DNA of 64,000 nucleotides from Pontibacter pudoricolor (GTDB taxonomy: Bacteria; Bacteroidota; Bacteroidia; Cytophagales; Hymenobacteraceae): positions 434,001 through 498,000 of the forward strand of contig NZ_CP048106.1 in assembly GCF_010092985.1 (NCBI RefSeq). Direction: 5' to 3'. Position numbers and translations under genes: made by a program. The notes beneath the pieces are model-generated. The model searched no databases. It worked only from the letters and a program-made list of their open reading frames with translations, and was not told where the DNA came from. Of this stretch, positions 1 through 9,546 are shown in pieces (position 1 is the stretch's first letter; every line of letters starts with the position of its first letter).

Positions 1-1
1 A

Positions 2-2995
2 ACAGCTTCTACAGGTATTCCGATTACATACATTTCGCATGGGGTAGGTTCCCTGGCATTCGGCGAAGATGGCTCTCTACTGGTTTCCGCTGGTGACGGT
101 GCTACAGCCAATGGTGTAGACCATGGTTATTTTCCGAACGACCCGAAGAATGACACCTTTGTTCCGCAGGCACTTGTTGATGGTATCATCAGCTCTAAAG
201 AAGATGTTGGGGCTTTCCGTTCGCAGCAGATCCAATCTTATAATGGTAAGATACTTCGTATAGACCCGGCAACTGGTAATGGATTGCCTACGAACCCGTT
301 CTATGATGCCAGCAAACCTAATTCGGTGGCGTCGAAAGTATGGGCGTTAGGTTTAAGAAATCCATTCCGCTTTACAGTAAAACCAGGTACTGGTAGCTCC
401 ACTTCACCGGGCACTTTATATGTTGGCGATGTAGGCTGGATGGACTGGGAAGAAATCAATGTGGTAGATAAGGGTGGTATGAACCTGGGCTGGCCTATGT
501 TCGAAGGCCTGATGGCGCAACCGTCGTACTTTGAAATTGCCAGAACTGTCATGAATCCTTTCATTCCCAATCCAAAGTATAGTGCGGCTACTGCCGGCAA
601 CTCTGATATGTGTAAAGAATTCTACACGTTCGGAAGTTTATTAAAGCAGGCGCAAAAAACCACAAAGCCCGAATTCCTGAATCCGTGCGATAATACGACC
701 CCAATTCCTGATCAGTATACTTTTGTACATACCAGGCCTGTGGTGGATTGGGTAAATGACATTGTGCAGAATGGGGTTGCGCCTAAAGCAATAACAAGGA
801 TCGGTACATTTAATGGCGAAGAGGCTGCAACTGTTGGTATCGGCGAGGCTGGCTCTAATGTAGAAGGCAGTCCTTTCTTTGGCAGCTCCTCAACGGGTGG
901 TATCTGGTACACTGGGTCAGACTTGCCTGCAGCATATAAAAACACGTACTTTTTTGGTGACTATGGCGCTGGCTGGATTAAGAATGCCGTGTTTGACGCG
1001 AATAATAAGCTTACTTCTATCCGAAATTTTATAGGCAAGGATGCGACTGTTACCGGTTTTGCGACTAACCCGGTAACGGGTGGTCTGTACTATATCAACT
1101 ACGCCACTAAAGTTCTCAAGATCGCTTATTACGGTGGAAACCAGCCTCCGAAAGCTATCGCCAAAGCTGATAAGCTATTTGGTACAAGCCCGCTCACGGT
1201 TAAGTTTACAGGTAGTGAGTCTACAGATCCTGAGAACAAGGCATTGAAGTATGAATGGGATTTTGGCGATGGTTCTGCCAAGTCAACTGAAGCAAACCCG
1301 CAACATACGTTTACCTCTGCCCAGGCCGTAACCCGTACCGTAACGCTGAAGGTAACGGATGATGGCGGCCTGACAGCTGCAGCGAAACTAACTATAACAC
1401 TCAACAATACGCCGCCTGTAGTAAACATCACCAGCCCGGCCGAAGGAACGCAATATCCGCTTGATAAGCCAACTACTTATAATTTAAGGGCAGATGTAAC
1501 GGATAAGGAACACAGCGGTACTCAGTTAAGCTATGAGTGGCAAACGACATTATACCATAACACGCACAATCACCCGGAACCTGTAGATACCAAAAAAGAA
1601 ACTACGGCTATAATAACTCCAATCGGCTGCGATGGTGAAACCTATTTTTACAGGATCAGCCTGAAGGTAACGGATGCCGGAGGACTTTCGACTACTGATT
1701 TTGTAGATGTGTACCCGAATTGCAGCGGGGGTATAGTTATGCCTGTGACTATAGCTTCACCGGTAAATAACGCCAGCTTCGCAGTAGGCCAGCAGATCGA
1801 TCTGAAAGTAAGCTTTGCAGACGCTACCCGTAAATGGACGAAAGTGGTTTACTATGCAGGCAATACTCAGATCGGGGAATCATCTACAGCTCCATTTAAC
1901 GCTAAATGGACTGGTGCTGCGGCAGGTACTTATAACATTACAGCACAGGCTACCGACGATGGGGTACACTTCCAGAGTTCCGATGCGGTTAAAATAGCAG
2001 TGGGAGGTTTAACGCAGGTAGAACTGCCAAACTGTTTGCCGGGCATTACACATTACTTTGGGTTTGATGAAGCCACAGCTGATGCCGGATTCAAGGATTA
2101 TGCTTCTGCAGCTGTTGCCACTTGCACAGATTGCCCTGAAGTAATAAACGGTAAGTCTCAAAACGCACTTAAATTCTCTACTGCAACCCGGGTAAACCTG
2201 AACGATGCATCTAATTTCAGCTGGGGAGCTGCCACACCATTCTCGATCAGTTTCTGGATGCGTACTTCATCAACTGTAAACCGTAACTCCGTGATCATGG
2301 GGCGGAATGCTACCGAATCGGCTATGCACTGGTGGATAGGTACCGACGACCAGGGACACGCGATGTTCATGTTAAAGGATATAAACCACCAGGGGAACTT
2401 TGTAGGTGCAAAAGGACCAAAAGTGAATGATGGCAAGTGGCATTACATAACTGCCATACGCGATGCGGGCGCTAAAAAGAATATACTTTATGTAGATGGC
2501 GCCAAGGTTGATGAAATTGATATCAACTACGACAATGGTTTTGAAGGTGCTGCGGCCTTGAACATCGGCTATCTGGACTTGGGAGATGGCTATCATTTTG
2601 AAGGCGACCTGGATGAAATTAAATTATATTCCAGAGCATTAACCGTCGCTGATATTGCTGAAGAGTTTAACGGGGGTAATGGTAAGTACTGCGGCACCAA
2701 CCCACTTGGTACAGGCACAGATGTTAACTTTAAAGGCAGATTTGATGTGTACCCGAACCCTACCAAAGGCAAGCAGGTTGCATTGCATGTTACCACGCTC
2801 AAGCCGAATGAAAAACTGACCTTATTGCTGACCGACGCCACCGGAAGGAAAGTGCTGGAGACAACCGTACAGGCAAACACGGCCGGCCTTCTGGAAAAGA
2901 CCCTATCGTTAAGCAAAGTAAGTGCAGGCTTTTATAACCTTACCTTGTATTCTACCGAAAGAAGTATCAGCAGGAAACTGGTAGTTACAGATTAA
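2..2995 (+). CDS. PQQ-dependent sugar dehydrogenase with PKD, LamG and T9SS domains, 5' end outside window
   Basis: The frame is open from the window edge, so the N-terminus and signal peptide are missing; a TTG at 284 opens a long frame but is not the start, because conserved propeller sequence (GVGSLAFGEDGSLLVSAGDG) lies upstream of it. Visible order, in codons from base 2: glucose/sorbosone dehydrogenase-type beta-propeller (about 1-380, with KILRIDP and VWALGLRNPFRF), a PKD domain (about 385-470, YEWDFGDGS), a second Ig-like segment with the HNTHNHPEP stretch, another Ig-like domain, a LamG/concanavalin-like domain (about 685-880) and a type A T9SS sorting domain (last ~80 residues, starting VYPNPTKG). 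Family members oxidise sugars in the periplasm or outside the cell using PQQ; the sorting domain points to export through the outer membrane. Substrate is unknown. It converges on the beta-helix gene across a shared terminator. Confidence 0.88.
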   Translation, partial: TASTGIPITYISHGVGSLAFGEDGSLLVSAGDGATANGVDHGYFPNDPKNDTFVPQALVDGIISSKEDVGAFRSQQIQSYNGKILRIDPATGNGLPTNPFYDASKPNSVASKVWALGLRNPFRFTVKPGTGSSTSPGTLYVGDVGWMDWEEINVVDKGGMNLGWPMFEGLMAQPSYFEIARTVMNPFIPNPKYSAATAGNSDMCKEFYTFGSLLKQAQKTTKPEFLNPCDNTTPIPDQYTFVHTRPVVDWVNDIVQNGVAPKAITRIGTFNGEEAATVGIGEAGSNVEGSPFFGSSSTGGIWYTGSDLPAAYKNTYFFGDYGAGWIKNAVFDANNKLTSIRNFIGKDATVTGFATNPVTGGLYYINYATKVLKIAYYGGNQPPKAIAKADKLFGTSPLTVKFTGSESTDPENKALKYEWDFGDGSAKSTEANPQHTFTSAQAVTRTVTLKVTDDGGLTAAAKLTITLNNTPPVVNITSPAEGTQYPLDKPTTYNLRADVTDKEHSGTQLSYEWQTTLYHNTHNHPEPVDTKKETTAIITPIGCDGETYFYRISLKVTDAGGLSTTDFVDVYPNCSGGIVMPVTIASPVNNASFAVGQQIDLKVSFADATRKWTKVVYYAGNTQIGESSTAPFNAKWTGAAAGTYNITAQATDDGVHFQSSDAVKIAVGGLTQVELPNCLPGITHYFGFDEATADAGFKDYASAAVATCTDCPEVINGKSQNALKFSTATRVNLNDASNFSWGAATPFSISFWMRTSSTVNRNSVIMGRNATESAMHWWIGTDDQGHAMFMLKDINHQGNFVGAKGPKVNDGKWHYITAIRDAGAKKNILYVDGAKVDEIDINYDNGFEGAAALNIGYLDLGDGYHFEGDLDEIKLYSRALTVADIAEEFNGGNGKYCGTNPLGTGTDVNFKGRFDVYPNPTKGKQVALHVTTLKPNEKLTLLLTDATGRKVLETTVQANTAGLLEKTLSLSKVSAGFYNLTLYSTERSISRKLVVTD

Positions 2996-3017
2996 CTTAC
3001 CTATAAAAAACAAAAAA

Positions 3018-3039
3018 GGGCACTTCAACTGAAGTGCCC
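3018..3039. terminator. bidirectional intrinsic terminator
   Basis: Two 10-base arms (GGGCACTTCA and its complement) around a 2-base centre, with an A-run on the left and a T-run on the right. It can stop transcription from both converging genes. Confidence 0.85.
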
Positions 3040-3060
3040 TTTTTTTATGATTCAGAGACC

Positions 3061-6000
3061 TTATTGTTTCATCAGGTTAATGCTCTTGGCCGAACCCTGG
3101 CTATCTGTGTATCTCAGGATATACAATCCTTTTTTGATGTTGATGCCAGCCAGGTCAAGCTCAATCTTGTTGTTTGTAAGTTCAAGTGCTTTCTGCTCGT
3201 AAACTACTTTGCCTACCTGGTTCAGAAGAACTACTTTCTGCAGCTTAACTCCCTGCTGATTTCCGAAATCAAGTGTGATCATGTTCGTGAACGGGTTCGG
3301 ATAAGCAGTTGTGTTCTCAAAAATTATCTGCGTATTTTCAGTAGTAACAGATGCTGTTGTTATCGCATCCGCGCTTCCCATTGGCGACAGGTACTTGCCC
3401 GGTATCGGTCTCTCCTGCGTGCCGTTTGGCAGTGTCCAGCCTACGGCCAGGTTATCACCACCGCCACCTTCCAGGTGCAATGCTTCAATGTAATAACGTT
3501 TGCCAGCTTCAAGTGCAATAGCTACCGACTTCTGAGAAGATGCCTTTGTCCATTGGCGAGAATCAGTATACACTGTTGCCGAAGCGATCTTCACTTTCTT
3601 CGCCGGATCTTCAGATGTACTCAGGTAAAGGTCCGCCATGTCATCCGCCGCAATCCAGAACGTATAGTTACCACTTACCGGTGCCGTTACATAACCTCGT
3701 ATACGCTGGCCATAGTTGTCACCAACATTCGATGGCGATTCGAAAATTGTTAGCTCAGTCTTCGAAGTAGGCGTATTAGCTACTGGTATTACGCTCACGC
3801 TGGTGCCATGTACATTTGCCCAGTATTCTCTTGTGATCTTACCAGTTGGTGTTGTCACGATCGGAGTTGGTTCAGGTGCCGGAGCCGGCGCAGTAGTTGC
3901 AGTGCTGCCCATCGGTGACAGGTACTTGCCCGGTATCGGTCTTTCCTGCGTGCCGTTTGGCAGCGTCCAGCCTACAGCCAGGTTGTCTCCGCCACCGCCT
4001 TCTATGTGTAGGGCTTCGATGTAGTAACGCTTGCCAGCCTCCAGCTTAATGGCTACTGACTTCTGCTCACTAAGCTTAGTCCACTCACGTGGGTTGGTCC
4101 ACTGTGAAACAGATGCTACACGGGTTTTCTTTGCAGGGTCTTCAGACGTACTCAGGTATAGTTCAGCCTGATCATCAGAAGCGATCCAGAACGTATAGTT
4201 GCCGCTTACCGGTGCTGTTATATAACCGCGTACACGCTGGCCATAGTTGTCACCCACATTCGATGCAGTTTCAAACAGGCTAAGCTCTGTCTTTTTAGCA
4301 GGTGTCGTGCCCACTGGGATAACCGATGTGCTGGTGCCATGTACGTTTGTCCAGAACTCATGCGTGATCTTGCCCGTGCCGGTTGAAGGCGACGTTACAA
4401 TTGGCTCACTTGGTGCAGGCGTTGGTTCAGGTGCCGGAGCCGGCGCAGTAGTTGCAGTGCTGCCCATCGGTGACAGGTACTTGCCCGGTATCGGTCTTTC
4501 CTGCGTGCCGTTTGGCAATGTCCAGCCTACAGCCAGGTTGTCTCCGCCACCGCCTTCTATGTGTAGGGCTTCGATGTAGTAACGCTTGCCAGCCTCCAGC
4601 TTAATGGCTACTGACTTCTGCTCACTAAGCTTAGTCCACTCACGTGGGTTGGTCCACTGTGAAACAGATGCTACACGGGTTTTCTTTGCAGGGTCTTCAG
4701 ACGTACTCAGGTATAGTTCAGCCTGATCATCAGAAGCGATCCAGAACGTATAGTTACCACTTACCGGTGCTGTTATATAACCACGTACACGCTGGCCATA
4801 GTTGTCACCCACATTCGATGCAGTTTCAAACAGGCTAAGCTCTGTCTTTTTAGCAGGTGTCGTGCCCACTGGGATAACCGATGTGCTGGTGCCATGTACG
4901 TTTGTCCATAACTCATGCGTGATCTTGCCTGTGCCGGTAGTAGTTGTACCTGTTGTTGGAGCAGGGGCGATTGTTTCGATAGAAGGTGCTGGCGCTGGAG
5001 CTGGAGTTGGCTCCGGTGAGGCGATAGTTGTACCTGAACCGTTAGGACCCAGTACAATACCTTTGCTGCTCAGCTTTTGCTGCCATCTGTTAAATTCATC
5101 AACTTCGTGCTGCTTTGTGATTACCCCAGAAATAGACGTGTTGTTTGATTGTGTAGCGCCTACCATGTCAGAGATATCTCTTCTGTCGTTTGGCCAGCCC
5201 CATGCCATAACACCTACCGTGTTATTGTCGATAGAGTTAGCGAAGGTTGTTCCCATTTTGTAGTAGTCCAGGCTCCAGAAACCTGAAGTATACATGTTAA
5301 AACGTGTGCCGTTATCGAAAGTAGCCGAGTTGATAGCTCTGTTGTTGTAATAACGGATGTTATTTCCGCCTGCAATACCCATGCTATAGTTACCTACGTT
5401 CACAAGGTGATTCTCGAAACCTTCAATGTAAGCAGTAGCAGTGCTGATGTTGCCATCGCTATCTGAAAGTATACCACCACCAGAATAGCTGCTGCCACTT
5501 GCATCAACAGGGTAAGCACCCTGAATATAGTTGTTGTGGATTTTGATCGGAGATGAAGATGTTCCGCGGGAGTTGAAGATGTTGATGTTATCTTCTACCA
5601 ACGACTTGTTTGGTTCGTTTATCACCTGGTTCCAGGCAACCTCTACGTTAGGAACTGAGCCACGATAGTTAAACTGTACGAATTGTGAGTGTACTTTACC
5701 GCCATGTACGCGGCCATCAATGTTCTTCACTTTGTTATAACGGATCTTGATCGTCTGGCTTGCAGTACCGTTTCCACGGTAATCGTCGCCAACACCGATA
5801 CCGGCTGTACTCTCCATGTAGCAATTCTCTACTACAAGGTTTTTAAAGTCGTTAAGAGAAACAAAGCGGCGGGTTTTAGGATACTCCGTGTAAGGTGTAG
5901 GTGTGATTCCATACCCGTTTGTGTTCTTTACTGTTATATCAGCAGCATAGTACCAGCTCTTAATAAGATAACCGGCACCGCGAATATTAGAGTTGATGAT

Positions 6001-6219
6001 AACAACCGGCTCGGAAGTACGGACATCAACGGCAGGAACGTCGGAGTTTGTAGATTGCCAGTTTCCGGTGTAAGTACCACCTTTTGTGATCACTAAAGGA
6101 CCACTATAGGTTTGAGCCTGAGCTGTTTTTGGTGTGAATGCACTCACAATGAATGTGAGCAATAGAGCGAGCAAAACCGAGCTCGCCTTCTTATTTGCAT
6201 AAGAGGTGTTTGGATTCAT
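3061..6219 (-). CDS. secreted right-handed beta-helix protein with three PA14 domains and T9SS sorting domain
   Basis: A 1052-residue protein. Residues 1-35 are a signal peptide (hydrophobic core about 13-27, ending TAQAQ). Residues about 36-390 form a Ser/Asn/Gly-rich region typical of parallel beta-helix proteins and closely resemble the protein at 8269-9546. A Pro/Ala/Thr linker leads to three PA14 domains (about 428-588, 613-773, 793-950), each ending PGKYLSPMGS; the first two are nearly identical. The last ~80 residues are a T9SS sorting domain (AYPNPFTN). PA14 domains often bind carbohydrate, and beta-helix domains occur in polysaccharide lyases and epimerases, so a role in binding or modifying the exopolysaccharide made by the neighbouring locus is inferred; no catalytic residues could be assigned. 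The start is the ATG directly before the signal peptide. Confidence 0.85.
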   Translation of the reverse strand: MNPNTSYANKKASSVLLALLLTFIVSAFTPKTAQAQTYSGPLVITKGGTYTGNWQSTNSDVPAVDVRTSEPVVIINSNIRGAGYLIKSWYYAADITVKNTNGYGITPTPYTEYPKTRRFVSLNDFKNLVVENCYMESTAGIGVGDDYRGNGTASQTIKIRYNKVKNIDGRVHGGKVHSQFVQFNYRGSVPNVEVAWNQVINEPNKSLVEDNINIFNSRGTSSSPIKIHNNYIQGAYPVDASGSSYSGGGILSDSDGNISTATAYIEGFENHLVNVGNYSMGIAGGNNIRYYNNRAINSATFDNGTRFNMYTSGFWSLDYYKMGTTFANSIDNNTVGVMAWGWPNDRRDISDMVGATQSNNTSISGVITKQHEVDEFNRWQQKLSSKGIVLGPNGSGTTIASPEPTPAPAPAPSIETIAPAPTTGTTTTGTGKITHELWTNVHGTSTSVIPVGTTPAKKTELSLFETASNVGDNYGQRVRGYITAPVSGNYTFWIASDDQAELYLSTSEDPAKKTRVASVSQWTNPREWTKLSEQKSVAIKLEAGKRYYIEALHIEGGGGDNLAVGWTLPNGTQERPIPGKYLSPMGSTATTAPAPAPEPTPAPSEPIVTSPSTGTGKITHEFWTNVHGTSTSVIPVGTTPAKKTELSLFETASNVGDNYGQRVRGYITAPVSGNYTFWIASDDQAELYLSTSEDPAKKTRVASVSQWTNPREWTKLSEQKSVAIKLEAGKRYYIEALHIEGGGGDNLAVGWTLPNGTQERPIPGKYLSPMGSTATTAPAPAPEPTPIVTTPTGKITREYWANVHGTSVSVIPVANTPTSKTELTIFESPSNVGDNYGQRIRGYVTAPVSGNYTFWIAADDMADLYLSTSEDPAKKVKIASATVYTDSRQWTKASSQKSVAIALEAGKRYYIEALHLEGGGGDNLAVGWTLPNGTQERPIPGKYLSPMGSADAITTASVTTENTQIIFENTTAYPNPFTNMITLDFGNQQGVKLQKVVLLNQVGKVVYEQKALELTNNKIELDLAGINIKKGLYILRYTDSQGSAKSINLMKQ
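3866..4937 (-). repeat. near-identical tandem duplication of a PA14-coding unit, 555-base period
   Basis: The sequence from 3866 to about 4382 recurs at 4421 to about 4937 with only scattered single-base changes; aligned landmarks (for example GTTGGTTCAGG at 3866 and 4421) are exactly 555 bases, or 185 codons, apart. A third, clearly more diverged PA14 copy lies at about 3370-3842. The two close copies differ at one clear residue (ELW versus EFW), which suggests recent duplication or gene conversion. Confidence 0.9.
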
Positions 6220-6865
6220 CTTTTTTGGCTAAAAGTTGAAAATATTAATTTACCTTACTTATTCTTCTCTTTGGTGATCTTAGAAAATTCTCTTTACCTA
6301 AGAGAAGAAGAGCTTTTTAACTGACATCTTAAGAAAAAGCGTGTTGTTTAAATTGCTCATATATAAGTTGTTGCAAATATATGAGGTAAAATTTTACAAA
6401 TGCTAATACCTATCTCAAATTTCTGAATAAAATTATAATTACTTTAAAAATTTATAACTGCTATATGTGTAAAAAAATGCTTCAGGGCTTTAATATAAAG
6501 GTTTATAGAAAAGTTTCGGTTACAATAAATATTTTTTTATCAAAATAGTTATATTATAATTGTGTAATTATTTGGTTTAAAAGTGTAACTAAATCTATGG
6601 GTTCCATATTATTGTATCAGCAATAAAAAATATTGAAAGTAAATTGAAGAAAATATAGTTGAATATGAATTTATTGTTACATATAAATATAACTATATAT
6701 GGAAAGCCGGGTTTAATCATCCAAAGCTTAAATGGTTTTTAGATCAATTAAATATAGGTTTTATAATATGTTTATGACAAAGGCCAGCATCCATGAACTA
6801 TAGAAGGGGAGGATGAAGAGGCTGTATGTAGGGGATGAGCAAGCTTTCGTTGGTTACAAATAAAA
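6220..6865. other. long AT-rich gene-free spacer
   Basis: About 650 bases with no convincing reading frame on either strand and much higher A+T than the flanking genes. It should carry the promoter and 5' leader of the beta-helix/PA14 gene, which reads leftward from 6219. I could not find a clean TTTG/TAnnTTTG pair. The CTATAG motif common elsewhere is almost absent here. Confidence 0.5.
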
Positions 6866-6923
6866 AATCTGTTACATAACAAAGGCTGATTCTTAAGAAT
6901 CAGCCTTTGTTATGTAACAGATT
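6866..6923 (-). terminator. 58-base perfect palindrome, terminator of the GT61 gene
   Basis: Two 29-base arms are exact reverse complements with no spacer (centre TT/AA at 6894/6895). On the minus strand the palindrome is followed by a run of T, so it fits an intrinsic terminator for the exopolysaccharide locus. The stem is far longer than termination needs. Confidence 0.75.
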
Positions 6924-6936
6924 AACCTATAGTTGC

Positions 6937-8100
6937 TTAAGCTACCTGCTGCTCAGTGTGCGCTTCTGTTTTAAGCATCTCAGTTACAAGGTCCATTACT
7001 TCCTGCACATTTACCTGCCCGCATGTTCCCGGGTGCGGGCCAGCCTGTGTATACCTGTATCTGAAACCAAGGCCGGAAGCTAATCTTGCAAAGCAGTCAT
7101 TAAAATGGTTATGCGCAAAAATCTCCAGTAATCGTGCTTTGCCTTTCGTCCAGACTATATTACTTAGCCCGGCGCCATGGGGAGCAACTATAAAGGATGC
7201 CTGCGAGAATAAGGCAATCTGCTGCGCAAACGAAAGTTGCTCACTATAGATAATGGTGAAGCCAATAGCCTCCAGTGCTTTCTCCAGTTCTTCCTCGTTT
7301 GCCAGGCTCCGGTTTTTGGTCTTACTTCTTGAGATGTAAATCAGGGGCTCTTTGGGTACTGACAGTTGCATCTGGTTCAGCACCTTATTGCGGAAGTTCT
7401 GCAACGCGCTTATAGTTACAGGATGAATAAAACCTGCATCCTGCTCCTGCTGGAACATAGCAAAGTTTGAAACCTGCTTTACCCCATCGGCAACTATAAT
7501 TCTTTCGGCATACGTATTTTCATCGAAAACAAGCTTTAATACATCGTTGCAATACTGTGGGCTATTTGCCGGTATCATTACTTTAGCTTCCGGAAAATTT
7601 TCCAGCGTTACCAGCAGGCCAGCCAGCGATTCGAATACCCAATGATAAAACGGGTTGTCGGGGCAGCTAACTATAATATCCTGTTCTTTTAATTTGCTGG
7701 TTGGCAACAACGGTTCGTGCAGCACATTATCCCAGCCAATTAACCTGAAAAGTGAGCCGATGCTTTCAACTAAAAAGTGTTTGTTCTCGAGCCAGGTCAA
7801 TCCCGAAAAAGGAGAAACGGTGACATCTTTCAGTAAATAGAGGTTTTTCTTTTCGAATGCCTTCGATCTTCTGAAGTTTGCAGGAAAGCTTTCCGGAAAA
7901 GGGTAATGTGCTATAGTTGGGGGAGAGATAGTTACAATACTGTTTACATGCCTGCTGACAGTGTGCAAGTGAAAATCTTCTTCCACAGAGTTAACTATAG
8001 TAGCTGGCGTGTTTCCACTTAACCTGCCAAGTAGCAGTTGGGTTGCTTTTTTGGATATCAGTACTCGGTATTTAGCTATTACAGCTCGTATGGTTTTCAT
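6937..8100 (-). CDS. GT61-family (DUF563) glycosyltransferase
   Basis: A 387-residue cytoplasmic protein. The C-terminal half has the family signature: YISRSKTKNRSL, then a strand/helix pattern leading to FIVAPHGAGLSN and the ARLLEIF strand. Members transfer sugars to polysaccharide or glycoprotein acceptors; the donor cannot be told from sequence. It is the last minus-strand gene of the exopolysaccharide locus, 168 bases downstream of the anchored beta-helix gene, so it may be transcribed with it or from its own promoter. A strong palindromic terminator follows. Its position between the two beta-helix paralogues suggests all three act on the same polymer (inference). Confidence 0.8.
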   Translation of the reverse strand: MKTIRAVIAKYRVLISKKATQLLLGRLSGNTPATIVNSVEEDFHLHTVSRHVNSIVTISPPTIAHYPFPESFPANFRRSKAFEKKNLYLLKDVTVSPFSGLTWLENKHFLVESIGSLFRLIGWDNVLHEPLLPTSKLKEQDIIVSCPDNPFYHWVFESLAGLLVTLENFPEAKVMIPANSPQYCNDVLKLVFDENTYAERIIVADGVKQVSNFAMFQQEQDAGFIHPVTISALQNFRNKVLNQMQLSVPKEPLIYISRSKTKNRSLANEEELEKALEAIGFTIIYSEQLSFAQQIALFSQASFIVAPHGAGLSNIVWTKGKARLLEIFAHNHFNDCFARLASGLGFRYRYTQAGPHPGTCGQVNVQEVMDLVTEMLKTEAHTEQQVA

Positions 8101-8268
8101 TATAGGGCTCAGACTTGGGTAGTAAAGGGTGTAAATATTCAGTCAGTTTACTAACTAGGTTAACAATTGATTTCTTTTGCAGCTTTTACGTGTACAATTC
8201 AGCTTCTGTTCTTAATGCCAATTTCCTGTTGACCGGGAGTACTGTAAGTACAGTAAACAATAACCTGG

Positions 8269-9546
8269 CTAAAAAGGAATGAATGGTTTGTTTTTACCTG
8301 CAGGTCCTGGCGTGATAGCATTATCCTGAAGTTTTTGCTGCCACCTGGTAAACTCTGCTACTTCAAGTTGCCTGGTTATAATGCCCGGAATATGAATATT
8401 ATCTGCTACGATAGCGCCTTTTACATCAGAGATATCTCTTCTGTTATCCGGCCATCCCCATGCCATTACACCTACTATGTTATTATCAATAGAGTTTGAA
8501 AAGGTGGTTCCCTTTTTATAATAGTCCAGGCACCAAATACCGGAGGTATACATCGAGAAGCGTTTAGCATCCTTAAAGGTAGCTGCGTTAACTGCTCTGT
8601 TATGGTGGAAACGGATGTTATTTCCGCTGGCTATGCCCATGCTATAGTTGCCGAGGTTAACGAGGTGGTTCTCATAAGCTTCCACGTAAGCCGTACAGGT
8701 TTTTAAATCGCCATCCCCATCCATCAGAATGCCTCCGCCTGAAAAACTGCTGTCGGCAGCGAACAACGGATAAGCGCCTTGTATATAGTTGTTGTGTATC
8801 TGAATAGGCGAAGCAGCTGTGCCCCGCGAATTGTGTATGCTGATGTTATCTTCGACCAGCGAACGGTTTGGTTCGTTAATTACCTGGTTCCACGCAATTT
8901 CGGCATGAGGCAGACTTCCCCGGAAGTTAAACTGAACGAATTGCGAATGTACTGTTCCGGCATAAACTCTGCCATCTATGTTTTTAACCAGGTTATACCG
9001 GATCTTTACTGTTTGGCCTGGTGTGCCGTTTCCGCGGTAATTATCGCCCACGCTTATGCCTGCTGTGCCCTCGAGATAACAATTCTCAACTACCAGGTTT
9101 TTAAAATCATTCAGTACGATAAAGCGCCGCGTTTTAGCAGACCCGGTATAAGTAGTAGGAGAGAGCCCGTAGCCATTGGTGTTCTTTACAGTGATGTCGG
9201 CATTGTGGTACCAGCTCTTTATTAATATACCGGCACTCCGGATATTGGAATCGATGATCACAACCGGCTCGGAGGTCTGAATATCAACGGCCGGAACATC
9301 AGCGCTGGTTGATTCCCAGTTGCCGGTGTAAGTGCCGCCCTTTGTTATAACTATAGGTTGGCTATAGTTCTGAGCCAGCTTTGAAACCGCCTGATCTTTT
9401 CCGAAAGGCCTGAAACTATACGTAGCTATAATGAGGCTGATTGCTATAATAACTATAAGCGCCACCAACAGCCCGCCAACTATAGTTCTATGTTTAGCGG
9501 GCTGGATGGTGTTTTTATCAGCAGCAGCTACGTTGGCATTGCGCAT
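8269..9546 (-). CDS. membrane-anchored right-handed beta-helix protein
   Basis: A 425-residue protein with a short cytoplasmic tail, one membrane helix (about residues 25-46) and then a beta-helix region (about 62-410) that closely matches the N-terminal part of the secreted protein at 3061-6219 (both have VITKGGTYTGNW and EDNI..(F/H)NSRGT). It has no PA14 or T9SS domain. The start ATG overlaps the stop of the upstream GT2 gene by one base (TAATG), which implies translational coupling and places it inside the exopolysaccharide operon. The fold fits a polysaccharide lyase, epimerase or scaffold, acting on the periplasmic side of the membrane. The exact activity is unknown. Confidence 0.8.
   Translation of the reverse strand: MRNANVAAADKNTIQPAKHRTIVGGLLVALIVIIAISLIIATYSFRPFGKDQAVSKLAQNYSQPIVITKGGTYTGNWESTSADVPAVDIQTSEPVVIIDSNIRSAGILIKSWYHNADITVKNTNGYGLSPTTYTGSAKTRRFIVLNDFKNLVVENCYLEGTAGISVGDNYRGNGTPGQTVKIRYNLVKNIDGRVYAGTVHSQFVQFNFRGSLPHAEIAWNQVINEPNRSLVEDNISIHNSRGTAASPIQIHNNYIQGAYPLFAADSSFSGGGILMDGDGDLKTCTAYVEAYENHLVNLGNYSMGIASGNNIRFHHNRAVNAATFKDAKRFSMYTSGIWCLDYYKKGTTFSNSIDNNIVGVMAWGWPDNRRDISDVKGAIVADNIHIPGIITRQLEVAEFTRWQQKLQDNAITPGPAGKNKPFIPF

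Noticed and set aside
284-286. TTG as start of the sugar dehydrogenase
   Set aside because: The frame is open to the window edge and contains conserved propeller motifs upstream, so the true start is outside the window.
3034-3753. 239-codon plus-strand frame over the beta-helix/PA14 gene
   Set aside because: It lies antisense to a well-supported gene, has unlikely Cys/Arg-rich composition and no domain; it is a shadow frame.
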